In this document: one piece after another, positions 1-7,189 of the stretch | Layout of the letters: each line of letters starts with the position of its first letter | How positions within the stretch are numbered: position 1 is the first letter of the stretch | Assembly: GCA_964389475.1 (NCBI GenBank) | Contig: CAYMFD010000099.1 | Coordinates: 1-14,475 of the forward strand | Source of the DNA: CAYMFD01 sp964389475 | GTDB taxonomy: Bacteria > Bacteroidota > Bacteroidia > Chitinophagales > Saprospiraceae | Reading direction: 5' to 3' | Length of the DNA stretch: 14,475 nucleotides | Program-made: the position numbers and the translations under genes | The notes under the pieces: generated by a model | Databases searched by the model: none | Told to the model about the DNA's origin: nothing | The model's input: only the letters and a program-made list of their open reading frames with translations

Positions 1-606
1 ATACCGCTCCTTGAGTCTAGTGTCGTGTGTGACGATGACGAGCTGGGCACCGCTGGCCTGAGCCTGTTCCTCTAGTAGGGTTATGACCTCATTACAACTC
101 GTATCATCTAGTGCTGAGGTCGGCTCGTCGGCTAGTATGACGTCGGGATTATTGACAAGAGCCCGAGCTATGGCGACCCGCTGTCGCTGGCCTTGAGATA
201 GCTGATCAGTACGGCGACTCGCAAACTCACCTATCTGTAGACGGTCTAGTAGGGCCTGGCAGCGTTGCTGGTCGGGGCTGGTGCCGGCTAGCTTCTGTGC
301 CAAGAGCAAATTATCGATGACCGAGAGGGCAGCGACGAAGTGGTTTTGTTGAAAAATAATACCGATGTGTTGGCCTCTGAACTTATCTAGTGCCTTACTA
401 CCCATCTGATCTATGTGCTGGTCACCGACTTGGATTGATCCTGACTGCGGTCGCATAAGACCAGCGAGCAGGTGTAGCAGGGTGGTCTTGCCCGATCCGC
501 TATCGCCCAGTATCAAGATAGGACGGCCGTCAGAGGTGGTGATATCTGGATAGGTGATCGTGGTGCCGCCTCTGTAGCTGTAGGTAAGGTTGTGGGTATT
601 GAGCAT
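1..606 (-). CDS. LolD/MacB-like ABC transporter ATP-binding protein, partial (3' end outside window)
   Basis: The ATPase half of an ABC transporter that would power an inner-membrane permease. Reading from the ATG at 606 gives 202 residues, open to the window edge, so the C-terminus is missing. Visible in order: Walker A GDSGSGKT (34-41), Q-loop IIFQQN (Q86), signature LSQGQRQRVAIARAL (136-150, with Gln in place of the first Gly of LSGGQ), Walker B VILADEPTSALD (156-167) and the H-loop VTHD (His194). The short, compact form fits the LolD/MacB/FtsE group, which acts on lipoproteins, export or cell division. It is the third gene of a tight operon, starting 3 nt after the transglycosylase stop, which supports an envelope role. 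The substrate and partner permease cannot be read from this window. The ATPase call is firm; the LolD-like label is inference. Confidence 0.93.
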   Translation of the reverse strand, partial: MLNTHNLTYSYRGGTTITYPDITTSDGRPILILGDSGSGKTTLLHLLAGLMRPQSGSIQVGDQHIDQMGSKALDKFRGQHIGIIFQQNHFVAALSVIDNLLLAQKLAGTSPDQQRCQALLDRLQIGEFASRRTDQLSQGQRQRVAIARALVNNPDVILADEPTSALDDTSCNEVITLLEEQAQASGAQLVIVTHDTRLKERY

Positions 607-609
607 AGT

Positions 610-1536
610 CTATGGTCTAGGTAGTTCGACGTAGTATTTATTACTCTTGACCGTGAGCTTGGTATCCGTGAGCCAAGGGTTATAGTACTTCAATAGACGA
701 TAGGAGATGCCCTGTTGTTTAGCCCAGTCGGGCCAACTTGTCACAGAAGACGTAATTTCTATTTTGTAGGTATCCTCTGCTTCGTATAATTCTCCTGCAG
801 GGACCTCAAATCCAAAGCCTTGCGGATTCTGCATGATCTCCTTCATGGCGATGAGCCTAAATACGTAGCGAGCTGTCTCATTATTGAGGTGGAGGTCGTA
901 GTAGGTATCGGACTTTTGTGCTTTGAGGAGCTTAGAAAACTTGGTAGGGCCTACGTTGTACGCTGCGGCAGCATTGGTCCAGGAGCCAAATCTCTTATGC
1001 ATATGCTTAAGGTATCGGGCCGCTGCTCTAGTGGCCTTTTCTACGTGGTAGCGTTCGTCTACTTCGCTGTTGACCTCTAGGTTCCATTCCTTGGCGGCTA
1101 GTTTTCTGAACTGCCAAAACCCCTTGGCGGAGGCACTGCTAGTGACATTGCGTAAGTTACTTTCGGCTACAGCTAGGTATTTAAAATCGTCCGGCACACC
1201 CTCCTGAGCGAGTATCGGCTCTATGATGGGAAAGTACTTGTTGGCGTTTTTGATATTGAGTAATGTACTAGACTGCCAGTAGGCATTAACCGATAGCTCG
1301 CGGTCGAGTCGTTCCCTAGTATCTGCGTTGATGGGCATCCGCTCGCCTGCCCAGGAGATATTCTCGAGGTAGGGTATCGATCGTATCGTTTGTGGCAGGT
1401 TATAGTCTGGTGCTGTCACGGTCACCGTCTCATTATCGCTGTGCTGACTGTCGTCTCCAGAGATATAAGATCCCAGTATCAGCATAGCGCCGAGTAGTCC
1501 TGATACCAGTAAGAATGAGTGCATTGCCTTTGGCAT
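610..1536 (-). CDS. Exported lytic murein transglycosylase (SLT / MltD-like)
   Basis: A 308-residue enzyme expected to cleave the MurNAc-GlcNAc bond of peptidoglycan, forming 1,6-anhydro ends, outside the inner membrane. Residues 4-27 form a hydrophobic N-terminal signal or anchor. The SLT catalytic domain spans about 95-235: YLAVAESNLRN contains the catalytic Glu125, followed by SASAKGFWQF (134-143) and AAAAYNVGP (189-197), all classic family-1 motifs. The C-terminal part (about 258-305, with SWPDWAKQQGISYRLLKYYNP) resembles one diverged LysM repeat, whereas MltD proteins often carry clear LysM repeats. The start at 1536 lies 3 nt after the DPP IV stop and the stop lies 3 nt before the ABC gene, so co-transcription is very likely. 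An alternative start at Met5 would barely change the signal sequence. Confidence 0.92.
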   Translation of the reverse strand: MPKAMHSFLLVSGLLGAMLILGSYISGDDSQHSDNETVTVTAPDYNLPQTIRSIPYLENISWAGERMPINADTRERLDRELSVNAYWQSSTLLNIKNANKYFPIIEPILAQEGVPDDFKYLAVAESNLRNVTSSASAKGFWQFRKLAAKEWNLEVNSEVDERYHVEKATRAAARYLKHMHKRFGSWTNAAAAYNVGPTKFSKLLKAQKSDTYYDLHLNNETARYVFRLIAMKEIMQNPQGFGFEVPAGELYEAEDTYKIEITSSVTSWPDWAKQQGISYRLLKYYNPWLTDTKLTVKSNKYYVELPRP

Positions 1537-1539
1537 CGT

Positions 1540-3702
1540 CTAGATCTTTTCTTTGATGAAGTTGGTCATTTTGGTAAACAGGTGGATCCTAGCATTGTCA
1601 CCATAGATACCATGATTACGGTTGGGGTATAGGTAGGTATCAAACTGTTTGTTGGCAGCAATTAGTGCCTTGGACATCTCGGCGGTATGCTGCCAGTGTA
1701 CATTATCGTCCGCTAGGCCATGTACGAGTAGGTAGGCTCCTTTGAGTTTATCAGCGAAGTAGACAGGGCTATTATCCGCATAGCCACCCTCATTCTCTGC
1801 GACAGTACGCATGTATCGCTCGGTGTATATGGTGTCATACCACTTCCAACTAGTAACAGGAGCCACGGCGATGGCTGCTTTAAATACATCATTGCCCTTG
1901 AGGATCGCCAGCGATGACATATGGCCACCATAACTCCACCCGTAGATACCTATACGGCTGCCATCTACATAGTCGAGGCCAGCTAGGTAGGTGGCAGCAT
2001 CTATCTGGTCGATGACCTCATATTTGCCGAGTTGGAGGTAGGTCATTTTTTTCCACTCTTCGCCTTTACCGCCCGTGCCGCGACCGTCTACACAGGCGAC
2101 GATGTAACCTTGCTGTGCTAGCATCTGAAACCACCAATAGTTATTACCCTTCCAGCTGTCACCTATGGACTGGCTACCCGGTCCGCTGTACTGGTACATA
2201 AAGACTGGATACTGCTTGGTGGCGTCAAAGTTGGGCGGCTTAATCATGTAGCCTTCTAGCCTAATATTGCTCGCAGAAGTAAACTTGAAGTACTCGACAG
2301 GTGTGACATTATAGGATTGCTGTAGGGCGACGACGCCTGCATTATCTTCTATGGATCTGATGGCTCGCTTGGTATCTGTCCATACCGTGTAGACAGGTGG
2401 CGTATTGATGGTACTGTTGCGATTGACGAAGTAGTCGTACGTACTGGACCACTGAGCACTATTAGTACCAGGCTTAGGCGTATGCAGCTGCTGGTCGGTG
2501 CCATCTAGCGCCATGCTGTAGACGTGTCGTACGTATGCACCTTGCTCGGTGGACTGGTAGTAGATTCGACCTTTCTCCTCGCTGATACCATAAAAGGAGG
2601 TTACCTCGTAGTTGCCAGTGGTCAGCTTTCGCTTGAGCTCACCAGACTTATCGTGGTGGTAGATCTGGTTGTAGCCTTCTTTTTCGCTCGTCGTAATAAA
2701 TGATCCATCAGCTAGGAAGGTCAAGTCGTCTGTGATATCGATGTAGTACTTATTGGTCTCTTTGTAGAGGACACTCGACTTACCCTTGGTATCGCTTTGG
2801 TATAGTTCGAGTAGGTTCTGGTGGCGGTTGAGTTTGGTGACAATAAAGCGATCATCATCCGCCCAGGTAATACGTGGTAGGTAGATGTCTTCCTCATCGC
2901 CTACGTCGACCTTGTTGATAGACTTGCCCTTGAGGCTGTAGATGTGTGCGGTAACGTCTGCATTTTTGGTACCTACCTTGGGATATTTCCATGTCTCATA
3001 CTGCGGATAGAGGTCATCGTTGTACCGCATCATGGTAAACTCAGCTACCTCTGTCTCATCAAAACGTATAAAGCCGATATGCTTGCTATCTGGCGACCAC
3101 TCGAATGCTTTGACGATCGAGAACTCCTCTTCGTATACCCAGTCGGTGCTACCGTTGATGATCTTATTTTTCTCACCATCTGTGGTAACCTGTACGGTCT
3201 CACCACTACTGATCGTGCGGTAGTATAGGTTGTTATCATGGACGAATGCGATGTACTGATTATCTGGAGATAGGGTTGCATAGCTGATCTTGCCTTCGTC
3301 AAAGACCGGGGCTATGACCTTGCTGTCGCGATCGTATAGGTAGAAGTCTGCGATGCTAGAGCGGCGGTAGATTTTCTCGGTATTTGCCTTTAGCACGATT
3401 AACTGCTCGTCACCGCTGAAGGTATAGCTGTCAAACTTACCACCGAATCCATTCTTACCTGCTAGTGCCGCTCCGTCAAGGATGGTAGCTACTTTCTCGC
3501 CTGTAGTTAAGTCGTACTGTTCGATCTTGCCCTTCTCTAGGCGGGTGTAGTGCTGACCGTCTGCCATGAAGTTAAACCCTGGCACAGACTTGGCGTAGAA
3601 GGTGTAGTCTTGCCAGATATCTTGTAGCGTGATGGACTCTTGAGCCGTGGAGGTCATGGCTGTAGCGATGGCAATGCAGCAGATCAGTAGTATTCTTGAC
3701 AT
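1540..3702 (-). CDS. Secreted dipeptidyl peptidase IV-type serine peptidase (S9B)
   Basis: A 720-residue prolyl peptidase expected to remove N-terminal X-Pro or X-Ala dipeptides in the periplasm or outside the cell. Residues 1-20 are a signal peptide with a likely cut after TSTA. The DPP IV beta-propeller follows (about 40-460) and contains DWVYEEE (187-193), the double-Glu motif that binds the substrate N-terminus. The alpha/beta hydrolase domain carries GWSYGG (Ser590), HGLADDNVH (Asp665) and NRNHG (His697); the Asp-His spacing of 32 matches human DPP IV. The frame stays open upstream to 4023, but that extra 107-residue stretch has no signal-peptide character and overlaps divergent egtB, so I chose the ATG at 3702. 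It is the first gene of the operon with the transglycosylase and ABC ATPase. A prolyl tripeptidyl peptidase is a less likely alternative. Confidence 0.95.
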   Translation of the reverse strand: MSRILLICCIAIATAMTSTAQESITLQDIWQDYTFYAKSVPGFNFMADGQHYTRLEKGKIEQYDLTTGEKVATILDGAALAGKNGFGGKFDSYTFSGDEQLIVLKANTEKIYRRSSIADFYLYDRDSKVIAPVFDEGKISYATLSPDNQYIAFVHDNNLYYRTISSGETVQVTTDGEKNKIINGSTDWVYEEEFSIVKAFEWSPDSKHIGFIRFDETEVAEFTMMRYNDDLYPQYETWKYPKVGTKNADVTAHIYSLKGKSINKVDVGDEEDIYLPRITWADDDRFIVTKLNRHQNLLELYQSDTKGKSSVLYKETNKYYIDITDDLTFLADGSFITTSEKEGYNQIYHHDKSGELKRKLTTGNYEVTSFYGISEEKGRIYYQSTEQGAYVRHVYSMALDGTDQQLHTPKPGTNSAQWSSTYDYFVNRNSTINTPPVYTVWTDTKRAIRSIEDNAGVVALQQSYNVTPVEYFKFTSASNIRLEGYMIKPPNFDATKQYPVFMYQYSGPGSQSIGDSWKGNNYWWFQMLAQQGYIVACVDGRGTGGKGEEWKKMTYLQLGKYEVIDQIDAATYLAGLDYVDGSRIGIYGWSYGGHMSSLAILKGNDVFKAAIAVAPVTSWKWYDTIYTERYMRTVAENEGGYADNSPVYFADKLKGAYLLVHGLADDNVHWQHTAEMSKALIAANKQFDTYLYPNRNHGIYGDNARIHLFTKMTNFIKEKI

Positions 3703-3734
3703 ATCAGCAGTTATATATTGTGAATAAGGATACC

Positions 3735-3742
3735 CAAATATA
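3735..3742 (-). promoter_or_regulatory. Candidate -7 element for the DPP IV operon
   Basis: On the minus strand this reads TATATTTG, an exact match to the Bacteroidota -7 consensus TAnnTTTG. It lies 32 nt before the ATG at 3702, so the leader would be short. I see no TTG -33 element at the usual 17-23 nt spacing; the nearest good TTTG is 31 nt away. The call therefore rests on one element only. Confidence 0.4.
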
Positions 3743-3776
3743 TGCCAATGCGTAGTGCTTAGTGCTACCTGCACAA

Positions 3777-3810
3777 AAAAGGGTGGCCTGGGAAAGCTGC
3801 TGGCCCTTTT
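3777..3810. other. Terminator-shaped hairpin between the divergent DPP IV and egtB genes
   Basis: AAAAGGG (3777-3783) can pair with CCCTTTT (3804-3810), and a CC and a GG inside the arms can extend the stem past a small bulge. A-rich sequence on the left and T-rich sequence on the right make it look like a bidirectional terminator, yet it lies between two diverging start codons. It would fall in a long egtB leader or upstream of the DPP IV promoter. Function unknown. Confidence 0.4.
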
Positions 3811-3918
3811 ATCAAGGTGGGGCTCACTATCAAAGCTCAACTGCAACTGATTACTCAGCATTTCCGTTCGATATGGAGTAATCTCTATACCTTTCATACC
3901 ATAAGAGACAGAAGATAC

Positions 3919-5094
3919 ATGACTAGAGAAAGACCTGTGACGATAGCGGCCAGATATGCGGAGACTAGACAGCGGACACTCGATATATGTGCTCCACTGG
4001 AGACAGAGGACTACGTCGTGCAACCGGTCAAGTACGTATCACCGCCTAAGTGGCACCTAGGTCATACGACTTGGTTTTTTGAGACCTTCATCCTACTGGA
4101 GCACCTCGCTGGTTATGAGGTCTATAATGATCAATATCCCTACGTATTCAATAGTTACTACGAGGGTGCGGGTGCTAGGGTGATGCAGTCTGACCGGGGT
4201 AACCTATCGCGGCCCAGCGTGAATGATATCTACAAGTATCGATCATATGTCGATGAGCACATGGCGACGCTACTTGGTAATAATCCTAGTGATGAGGTTG
4301 CAGCCCTGCTGGAGATAGGAGTCAACCATGAGGAGCAGCATCAGGAGTTACTCCTGACAGACATCAAGTATATACTGGGGCATAACCCGCTATGGCCTGC
4401 ATATGAGGAGACAACTGTGTCCTCGCCCACACCACCTAATGCTTGGTTATCCATAGAAGCAGGGCTACATGAGGTGGGCTATAGTGGTACAGGTTTTCAC
4501 TTCGATAATGAGGCGCCTAGACATAAGACGTATTTACCGTCTTACTCGGTCCAGGCGAGTCTGGTGACCAATGGCGACTATTTACAATTCGTAAAAGCAG
4601 GAGGTTATACAGACTATAAGCACTGGCTAAGTGAAGGCTGGCAGTGGGTGCAGGAGCATGGTATTAAGGCACCGATGTACTGGTACTGTATAGATGGCGC
4701 ATGGATGCATTACACACTGGCAGGGCTCACTGCGATAGACCTTGACCAGCCAGTCGCACACGTCAGCTACTACGAGGCGGAGGCATATGCTCGGTGGGCA
4801 GGTAAGCGCCTACCTACAGAGCAGGAGTGGGAGGTAGCTGCTGATCGTCTAGGCTGGGGTCAGCGATGGGAGTGGACCAGCAGTGCCTATCAGCCATATC
4901 CTGGCTATCGACCGCTACCCGGCACACTCGGCGAGTATAACGGCAAGTTTATGGTCAGCCAGCAAGTATTGCGAGGTGCTAGCGTAGTCACTGCGCCAGG
5001 TCATAGTCGCACGTCGTACCGCAACTTCTTTCACCCATGGTATCGCTGGCAGTATACGGGCATACGCCTAGCGGATGATGCCAGTATGGCTTAA
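3919..5094 (+). CDS. egtB: Ergothioneine biosynthesis protein EgtB (iron-dependent sulfoxide synthase)
   Basis: A 391-residue cytoplasmic non-haem iron enzyme that joins hercynine (trimethylhistidine) to gamma-glutamylcysteine or cysteine, giving the sulfoxide precursor of ergothioneine. The N-terminal DinB-like domain carries the 3-His iron site: WHLGHTTWFFE (His49) and NHEEQHQE (His137, His141). The FGE-sulfatase-type domain fills about 170-391 with RLPTEQEWE, WEWTSSAYQPYPGYRP, LGEYNGKFM and the terminal SYRNFFHPWYRWQYTGIRLA, all typical of classical EgtB. The frame is open back to 3817, but the ATG at 3919 gives the usual family N-terminus (QRTLDICAPLETEDYVVQ), so I chose it. EgtD, the histidine methyltransferase often encoded next to egtB, is absent here. 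The gene ends in a TTAA overlap with the convergent DUF6428 gene. Confidence 0.92.
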   Translation: MTRERPVTIAARYAETRQRTLDICAPLETEDYVVQPVKYVSPPKWHLGHTTWFFETFILLEHLAGYEVYNDQYPYVFNSYYEGAGARVMQSDRGNLSRPSVNDIYKYRSYVDEHMATLLGNNPSDEVAALLEIGVNHEEQHQELLLTDIKYILGHNPLWPAYEETTVSSPTPPNAWLSIEAGLHEVGYSGTGFHFDNEAPRHKTYLPSYSVQASLVTNGDYLQFVKAGGYTDYKHWLSEGWQWVQEHGIKAPMYWYCIDGAWMHYTLAGLTAIDLDQPVAHVSYYEAEAYARWAGKRLPTEQEWEVAADRLGWGQRWEWTSSAYQPYPGYRPLPGTLGEYNGKFMVSQQVLRGASVVTAPGHSRTSYRNFFHPWYRWQYTGIRLADDASMA

Positions 5095-5540
5095 CAGCAC
5101 CCACCACCAGGTGTACAGGCGAGGTTTTTCATTTTGCCGACGACCGGAGGTAGACCACACGCTTCCTTAGCTAGGCAGTCGGTCGCTGTAGGCACTAGTA
5201 TGAAGGCGTTGTCTTTCCATTCTACGCCATAGCGGCCTACGGTCGAGGACTGGTATTCTATCTCGACCTCCACATCTGTGAGGTCTAGTTTGTCAGTCGC
5301 AAGGTCTATGATGTTGAGCAGTTTGTCCCCCTTTAGTCGGTGTAGTACGTCGATGGAGCTCCATAGTTGTAGGACGACCTTCTCCTCCTGTCGGACGGTA
5401 CCGCCGCAATCCATGAAGTGCTTGGTCGACTTACCTACCTCCGTGACATGAAAGTGAGCGGGTACTTGCTCTCCATTTTTTAGTTCGAATCGTACGGTAT
5501 CGGTAGTCTTTAGAGCTGATTTTAGTTCTGAAAGTAACAT
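5091..5540 (-). CDS. DUF6428 family protein of an ArsR-linked operon
   Basis: A 149-residue soluble protein that I recognise as DUF6428, a small Bacteroidota family found near ArsR regulators and arsenic genes (recalled, not searched). Its function is unknown. Visible features are VRFELKNGEQVPAHFHVTEVG (first 20 residues of it are 16-35; His29 and His31), HFMDCGG (Cys45), DCLAKEACG (Cys122, Cys128) and a C-terminal tail ACTPGGGCC (Cys142, Cys148, Cys149). The clustered cysteines suggest metal or metalloid handling (inference). There is no signal peptide or membrane segment. It starts 16 nt after the ArsR stop and is clearly co-transcribed with it. Its TAA stop shares the bases TTAA with the egtB stop on the other strand, leaving no room for a terminator between them. 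No arsenate reductase or arsenite pump follows. Confidence 0.8.
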   Translation of the reverse strand: MLLSELKSALKTTDTVRFELKNGEQVPAHFHVTEVGKSTKHFMDCGGTVRQEEKVVLQLWSSIDVLHRLKGDKLLNIIDLATDKLDLTDVEVEIEYQSSTVGRYGVEWKDNAFILVPTATDCLAKEACGLPPVVGKMKNLACTPGGGCC

Positions 5541-5556
5541 AGTGTATAGTTAAGGT

Positions 5557-5886
5557 TTAACAACATGAGCCGTCGTCGTGACTGGGTACATGTGTGAGGT
5601 GTAATAGATAGTTCTTGAGGGTGCCAATGACGGATAGGTCTAGGCAGTAACAGATGGCTTTGCCATGGACGCTGCCCTTGATAAGGCCAGCTTGTTTGAG
5701 TGCCTTGAGGTGTTGCGATACGGTGGCTTGAGCGAGTGGTAGTACATTGACGATGTCACCACATATGCACCGATCCTGCTTGAGTAGAAATTCTACGATC
5801 GCAACCCTCGCAGGGTGTCCTAGTGCTTTGGCTAGGGCCGCCATTTTGATTTGCTGGTCCGTAAAGTCAATAGTTGCTGCCTGCAT
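5557..5886 (-). CDS. ArsR/SmtB-family metal(loid)-sensing repressor
   Basis: A 109-residue winged-helix repressor that would bind operator DNA as a dimer and release it on binding metal(loid). The N-terminal helix contains ALAKALGHPARVAIVEFLL (17-35). The DRCICGDIV segment (38-46) supplies Cys40 and Cys42, placed like the ELCVCDL arsenite-sensing motif of ArsR. The recognition helix is about 51-66 (LAQATVSQHLKALKQAG) and the wing follows (GKAICYCLD, with Cys79 and Cys81). The protein ends SCC. Arsenite or antimonite sensing is the best guess from the CxC position, but other soft metals are possible. The ATG at 5886 lies 11 nt from a long palindrome overlapping the likely promoter, which points to autoregulation of this gene and DUF6428. 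Confidence 0.9.
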   Translation of the reverse strand: MQAATIDFTDQQIKMAALAKALGHPARVAIVEFLLKQDRCICGDIVNVLPLAQATVSQHLKALKQAGLIKGSVHGKAICYCLDLSVIGTLKNYLLHLTHVPSHDDGSCC

Positions 5887-5897
5887 CGGTGTCTGTA

Positions 5898-5927
5898 ATT
5901 TATTATCGTAAAATTACGATAATAAAT
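5898..5927. promoter_or_regulatory. ArsR-type operator palindrome
   Basis: A perfect inverted repeat with 14-bp arms (ATTTATTATCGTAA and TTACGATAATAAAT) around a central AA. The core ATCGTAA-N2-TTACGAT has the form I expect for ArsR operators in Bacteroidota. It begins 11 bp before the ArsR start codon and covers the likely -7 element, which suits repression by blocking RNA polymerase. Confidence 0.85.
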
Positions 5928-5939
5928 GGCTTGAGTCAA
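5909..5939 (-). promoter_or_regulatory. Promoter of the arsR-DUF6428 operon
   Basis: On the minus strand TTG (5939-5937) is followed after 20 nt by TAATTTTA (5916-5909), 7 of 8 against TAnnTTTG. The spacing fits the Bacteroidota form TTG-N17-23-TAnnTTTG. The -7 element sits at the centre of the operator palindrome, so repressor and polymerase would compete. Confidence 0.6.
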
Positions 5940-5940
5940 G
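5930..5940. repeat. Short palindrome CTTGAGTCAAG at the arsR -33 region
   Basis: An 11-bp palindrome (CTTGA-G-TCAAG) only 2 bp outside the ArsR operator. It contains the TTG proposed as the -33 element. It may be a second protein-binding site or chance. Confidence 0.35.
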
Positions 5941-6225
5941 CGCTAGTGTCGGATAGCTTCCTAGTACGCCTTATTGTTCTTTGCCAGTCCATCAAGGAGG
6001 CCTACGATCAGGATGTGATGATCGATGATCCGTTGACGAGATTTTAGACAAAACCTCTTTCTCCGAATTATCTCTACCAGAAGATCCTGGTTGATCGAAA
6101 GCCCCAGATTAACTCGGCTCTTTCGACTTTTTACTCGCCGCTTTCCCCTCTGACCTAACCAAAGTTATATACCGTAGGCTTCGGTGTTGCGCCACCTTTG
6201 AGATATACAAAAAAGTACAACAGTC
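5941..6225. other. Gene-free region between divergent arsR and the methyltransferase operon
   Basis: About 285 bp with no convincing gene. It holds a tandem GATGATC repeat (6017-6030) and a bulged inverted repeat at 6095-6126 (TCGAAAG and CTTTCGA, with CC/GG pairing inside). The promoter of the cluster starting at 6226 should lie here. CACCTTTG (about 6193-6200) is near the -7 consensus, but no matching TTG is found upstream, so no promoter is called. The last 25 bases before the ATG are A-rich. Confidence 0.6.
6095..6126 (+). other. Bulged inverted repeat in the leader of the methyltransferase gene
   Basis: TCGAAAG (6095-6101) pairs with CTTTCGA (6120-6126), and CC (6102-6103) with GG (6116-6117) across a 2-nt bulge. 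It lies 100 nt before the ATG at 6226. It could be an RNA hairpin or a protein-binding dyad. Confidence 0.35.
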
Positions 6226-7101
6226 ATGACTACCGCCACTCTCGCACCACCAAGACTAGACCGACTATACGAGGTGGGACTGCAAGGTCCTACACCAGAC
6301 CAATATGCTACCATCGATAAAGTCTGCCGTTTACAGCCTGACATTTTGCATCGTTTGGTGAAATGCAAGCCTCACTTCTTAGAAGACAGTCGATCCATCA
6401 TGGGCCATATCCTGCACAAGCCATTTGGCTATGCAGGTGACTTCAAAATCATAGATCGTATATATCAGCAAGAGGCGCATGCTGCCTTTGATCGCTGGGA
6501 TAAGTATGCCTTACAGACTAGCGCCGCCCAAGCGGTTCGTAATCGCAAGGCTTACTTTATAGCTATCCTGGACCAACTACAGCAGGAGGGGCGACCCATA
6601 CACATCCTAAATGTCGCCTCAGGTCCAGCTAGAGACGTCTACGAGTTTTTACAAAAACATCCAGATACGCAGTTGCGCTTTACCTGTATCGATATGGATC
6701 AGCAAGCGATAGAGTATGCCACAGCACTCAACCGTAAGCACTTGGACAAAGTGACCTTTGTCAAGGCCAATGTACTTCGATACACTACTGATGAGCATTA
6801 TGACCTGGTATGGTCAGCGGGCCTCTTCGACTACTTCACGGACCAAGTATTTACCAAACTCATAAGCCGCATGACTACATGGGTTCGCCCTGGAGGTCAG
6901 CTCGTGGTCGGCAACTTCAATGTCGATTGTAATCCAAGTCGTGCCTTTATGGAGATCATCGGCCACTGGTACCTAGAGCATCGTAGCATCGACCAGCTGA
7001 AGCAGCTAGCTATTAATGCTGGATGTTCTCGAAAAAGTATCAAGGTCGGTCAAGAGCCCGAAGGCGTCAATCTATTTCTGCATGTATCTGGACGACGTTA
7101 A
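6226..7101 (+). CDS. PhcB-like class I SAM-dependent methyltransferase
   Basis: A 291-residue soluble methyltransferase. The Rossmann core shows motif I ILNVASGPARD (127-137), the acidic strand end FTCIDMD (152-158), YDLVWSAGLFDYF (192-204) and WVRPGGQLVVGNF (219-231). The N-terminal block with HKPFGYAGDF (64-73) and the C-terminal GHWYLEHRS (246-254) and EPEGVNLFLHV (277-287) recall proteins annotated as extracellular-factor 3-hydroxypalmitate methyl ester synthases (PhcB of Ralstonia). PhcB makes a methyl ester quorum-sensing signal from a 3-hydroxy fatty acid. The resemblance is recalled, not searched, so acyl carboxyl methylation is inference. It opens a four-gene plus-strand cluster and is separated from the next gene by 174 bp containing a structured element. 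It lacks the hallmarks of EgtD and is unlikely to serve egtB. Confidence 0.8.
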   Translation: MTTATLAPPRLDRLYEVGLQGPTPDQYATIDKVCRLQPDILHRLVKCKPHFLEDSRSIMGHILHKPFGYAGDFKIIDRIYQQEAHAAFDRWDKYALQTSAAQAVRNRKAYFIAILDQLQQEGRPIHILNVASGPARDVYEFLQKHPDTQLRFTCIDMDQQAIEYATALNRKHLDKVTFVKANVLRYTTDEHYDLVWSAGLFDYFTDQVFTKLISRMTTWVRPGGQLVVGNFNVDCNPSRAFMEIIGHWYLEHRSIDQLKQLAINAGCSRKSIKVGQEPEGVNLFLHVSGRR

Positions 7102-7189
7102 CAACCATTTAGATTAATCAATCAGCATCACATGTCCCTATACCTATATGCACGGTAAGCCATGTCGTATGCCTAGTGAGCTCCAGAAT

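Noticed and set aside
3703..4023. N-terminal extension of the DPP IV reading frame by 107 residues
   Set aside because: It overlaps divergent egtB, has no family resemblance, and would bury a clear signal peptide that begins at the ATG at 3702.
5941..6048. Short plus-strand reading ending KEAYDQDVMIDDPLTRF before a TAG, suggestive of a gene remnant
   Set aside because: It has no ATG start, is under 40 residues, and matches no family I can name; the opposite strand reads equally well.
6226..7101. Methyltransferase as EgtD, the partner of egtB
   Set aside because: It lacks EgtD-like sequence, lies on the far side of the arsR operon, and its motifs fit the PhcB-like group better.
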